From positions 21,506-85,505 of the forward strand of contig CAZDOY010000010.1 of assembly GCA_964507185.1 (NCBI GenBank): 64,000 nucleotides of DNA, given 5' to 3'. Below the pieces are notes generated by a model. It saw only the letters and a list, made by a program, of their open reading frames with translations, was not told the DNA's origin and did not search any database. Position numbers and translations under genes: made by a program. This DNA comes from CAVRTJ01 sp964507185. GTDB lineage: Bacteria; Acidobacteriota; UBA4820; DSQY01. This document shows, piece by piece, positions 62,470-64,000 of this stretch. Numbering within the stretch: position 1 is the stretch's first letter; every line of letters begins with the position of its first letter.

Positions 62470-64000
62470 TCAAAGCTTGAACACGGGCGTGAAGGTCTTT
62501 ATGAAGCGCATCATCTCCGCCAGGCGGCTCACCTTGACCTTGCCCATCATGTAGGCCGCCTGGGGGTTCACCGTGCCCGTCTCGATACCGACGTATGTGG
62601 CCTCTTTCATTTCCACCGTGCAGGTCGGCGTGCCTGCCAGGCCCTCCTCAACGCGGCAGTCCGCACCGTCGATGAAGATGGTCCACTCGGGCTTCTCCGC
62701 GCCCTTGATCTTGTAGTGGAAGACCGCTTGCCAGCCTTCGGCTTTGTCGGGGCGTATGCGCGCCGGCAGCGACCCGATGAGGTCCTCGACCGTGCGGGGT
62801 ATGGACGAGGCGTCGGGCCCGGAGGGCGGCGGGGCGGCCGTTTCTTTCGGGCTGGGCGCCTGTGATCCGGCCGTCGAGTGTTCCGGCTTCTCTGCCGGTT
62901 TTTCCTGTTTGCCCATTGTCGAATCCTCCCACGTGAGCCGCGAGATGATCTCGCGCATGATCTCCGACGTTCCCGCCGCGATGGTGGCCGCCCGCGCGTC
63001 CCGGTAGAAGCGGGCCATGGGGTATTCTTCCATGAAACCGTACCCGCCGAACATCTGCAGGCATTCGTCAGCCACCCGCTTGCCCAGCTCCGTCGCGACG
63101 AGCTTGGCCATGGAGGACTCCAATACGGCCTTGTCGCCCTGCCCGGCCAACCAGGCGGCGTGGTAGGTGAGCTGGCGGGCCGCTTCGACCTCGGCAGCCA
63201 GGTCCGCGAGTTTGTGGGCCAGGGCCTGGAAGCGTTTCAGAGGCTTCCCGAAGGCCGTTCGCTCCGACATGTACTTCCGGGTGACGTCCAGCGCGATGTC
63301 CGCGCTGCCCACCGCGATGGCGGCACCGCAGATCCGTTCGAGGGCGAAGGCCTCCATGATCTGGTAAAAACCCGAATTGAGTTCGCCCACGAGGTTCGAC
63401 GCGGGTACGCGCACGTCCTCGAAGGCCAGCTCCGCCGTGTCGGAACAGTGCCAGCCCATCTTGTCCAATCGCCGCGCCACCCTTACGCCGGGCGTGTCCG
63501 CGTCCACGACAAGAAGGCTGATGCCCGCCGCGCCGTCTCCCAACTCGCCGGTCCGCACGGCCAGCGTGAAGAAATCGCCCTCGCCGCCGTTGGTGATGAA
63601 GGTCTTGGCGCCGTTTACGACGAAATGATCCCCTTCTCTGTGCGCGCCCGTGCGGATCGACGCCACGTCGGAACCCGCGTCCGGCTCCGTGATGGCCAGG
63701 GCGCCGACCTTCCGGCCCTCGACTGAGGGCACGAGGTAGCGCATCTTGAGGTCGTCGCTGCCCGACTCGAAAATGTGCCGCACGGCCATGAACTGCTGGA
63801 CGGAGACGGCGGCGCAGAAACCGCCCATGAGCGACCGCGGCAGCTCTTCGAGGAATGCCACGGCGTAGAAGATGTCCGCGGCGGTGCCACCGTATTCTTC
63901 GGGGTAGAGGATGCCCAGGAAGCCGAGGTCGCCCATGCGCCTGAAGACCTCGCGGGGGATCCGGCGCTCGCGCTCCCAGTCGGCGGCGCGGGGCGCGACC
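62470..64000 (-). CDS. Acyl-CoA dehydrogenase fused to a C-terminal SCP2 sterol-carrier domain, 5' end outside window
   Basis: At least 509 residues are visible. Residues up to 62930 form an acyl-CoA dehydrogenase: GDLGFLGILYPEEYGGTAAD, ALAITEPDAGSDVASIRTGA, FITNGGEGDFFTLAVRTGE, CLQMFGGYGFMEEYPMARFY and IAAGTSEIMREIISRLTWED. The YEGT position of short-chain enzymes reads AAGT, as in long-chain or LCAD-like members. A Pro/Ser/Ala-rich linker (62800-62920) joins an SCP2 domain (IPRTVEDLIGSLPARIRPDK and ATYVGIETGTVNPQAAYMMG). The N-terminus lies beyond base 64000. The CoA transferase gene follows 37 bp downstream. Confidence 0.88.
   Translation of the reverse strand, partial: VAPRAADWERERRIPREVFRRMGDLGFLGILYPEEYGGTAADIFYAVAFLEELPRSLMGGFCAAVSVQQFMAVRHIFESGSDDLKMRYLVPSVEGRKVGALAITEPDAGSDVASIRTGAHREGDHFVVNGAKTFITNGGEGDFFTLAVRTGELGDGAAGISLLVVDADTPGVRVARRLDKMGWHCSDTAELAFEDVRVPASNLVGELNSGFYQIMEAFALERICGAAIAVGSADIALDVTRKYMSERTAFGKPLKRFQALAHKLADLAAEVEAARQLTYHAAWLAGQGDKAVLESSMAKLVATELGKRVADECLQMFGGYGFMEEYPMARFYRDARAATIAAGTSEIMREIISRLTWEDSTMGKQEKPAEKPEHSTAGSQAPSPKETAAPPPSGPDASSIPRTVEDLIGSLPARIRPDKAEGWQAVFHYKIKGAEKPEWTIFIDGADCRVEEGLAGTPTCTVEMKEATYVGIETGTVNPQAAYMMGKVKVSRLAEMMRFIKTFTPVFKL

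Overview
The window is 64 kb of GC-rich, gene-dense Gram-negative chromosome. It has a TolC-type outer-membrane efflux protein, an MtrB/PioB-type porin with multiheme cytochromes, several secreted or lipoprotein envelope enzymes and a diheme (type B) succinate dehydrogenase. I see no rRNA, tRNA, CRISPR array, insertion sequence or phage block. The gene content (cdaA-cdaR-glmM-pdxJ, sdhCAB order, porin-cytochrome conduit, DUF692/DUF2063 genes, a Myxococcus-style V4R protein) fits an Acidobacteriota, Desulfobacterota or Myxococcota-like lineage, but the phylum cannot be fixed from this sequence. A 100-N gap flanked by an identical 55-bp duplicate (30055-30264) shows that the window is a scaffold, probably metagenomic or draft.

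Layout. 1-5400: TolC fragment, TetR regulator, HAD phosphatase, a FetAB-like iron exporter pair and a heme-oxygenase-fold diiron protein. 5600-13700: rlmN, a lytic transglycosylase, a radical SAM protein, an acetyltransferase, an SDR epimerase, a DsrE/YedF-like protein, an MIF-family tautomerase and an ECF sigma/anti-sigma pair. 14084-18583 (all minus): radical SAM, DUF2784, DoxX, a 14-cysteine precursor, DUF692 MNIO enzyme and DUF2063 partner, i.e. a bufferin-type RiPP cluster with an unusual duplicated precursor. 19070-29859: a secreted repeat protein, small enzymes, an ABC-F ATPase, a small-helical-protein/SIR2 pair, a transporter, gamma carbonic anhydrase, and a second sigma/anti-sigma unit followed by a twin-PDZ envelope protein. 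30250-33605: sdhCAB. 35196-41196: an extracellular electron transfer locus (long AT-rich leader, small ORFs, outer-membrane porin, decaheme and 7+1-heme cytochromes) followed by a Tat-lipoprotein molybdoenzyme. 41251-45464: dodecin and the c-di-AMP/cell-wall operon. 46672-52258: TPR membrane protein, acyl-CoA carboxylase beta subunit and LysM lytic transglycosylase in one overlapping operon. 52347-64000: thiol peroxidase, racemase/GNAT pair, nicotinamidase, baeRF protein, sodium symporter, TPR protein, ATP-grasp-like protein, CoA transferase, and an acyl-CoA dehydrogenase fused to an SCP2 domain that runs off the right edge.

The main non-coding theme is a dispersed mosaic repeat that fills at least ten gaps between transcription units. 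It is built from degenerate 7-bp and 8-bp tandem units (for example AATCCCA, TTAGCCC, TCGCCTT, TTCCAAG, ACTAAAC, GTGATCCA) joined to short shared unique modules, in both orientations. The candidates I would look at first are this repeat family, the bufferin-like cluster, and the leader of the electron-transfer operon, where a 25-codon ORF ends inside the porin TTG start.
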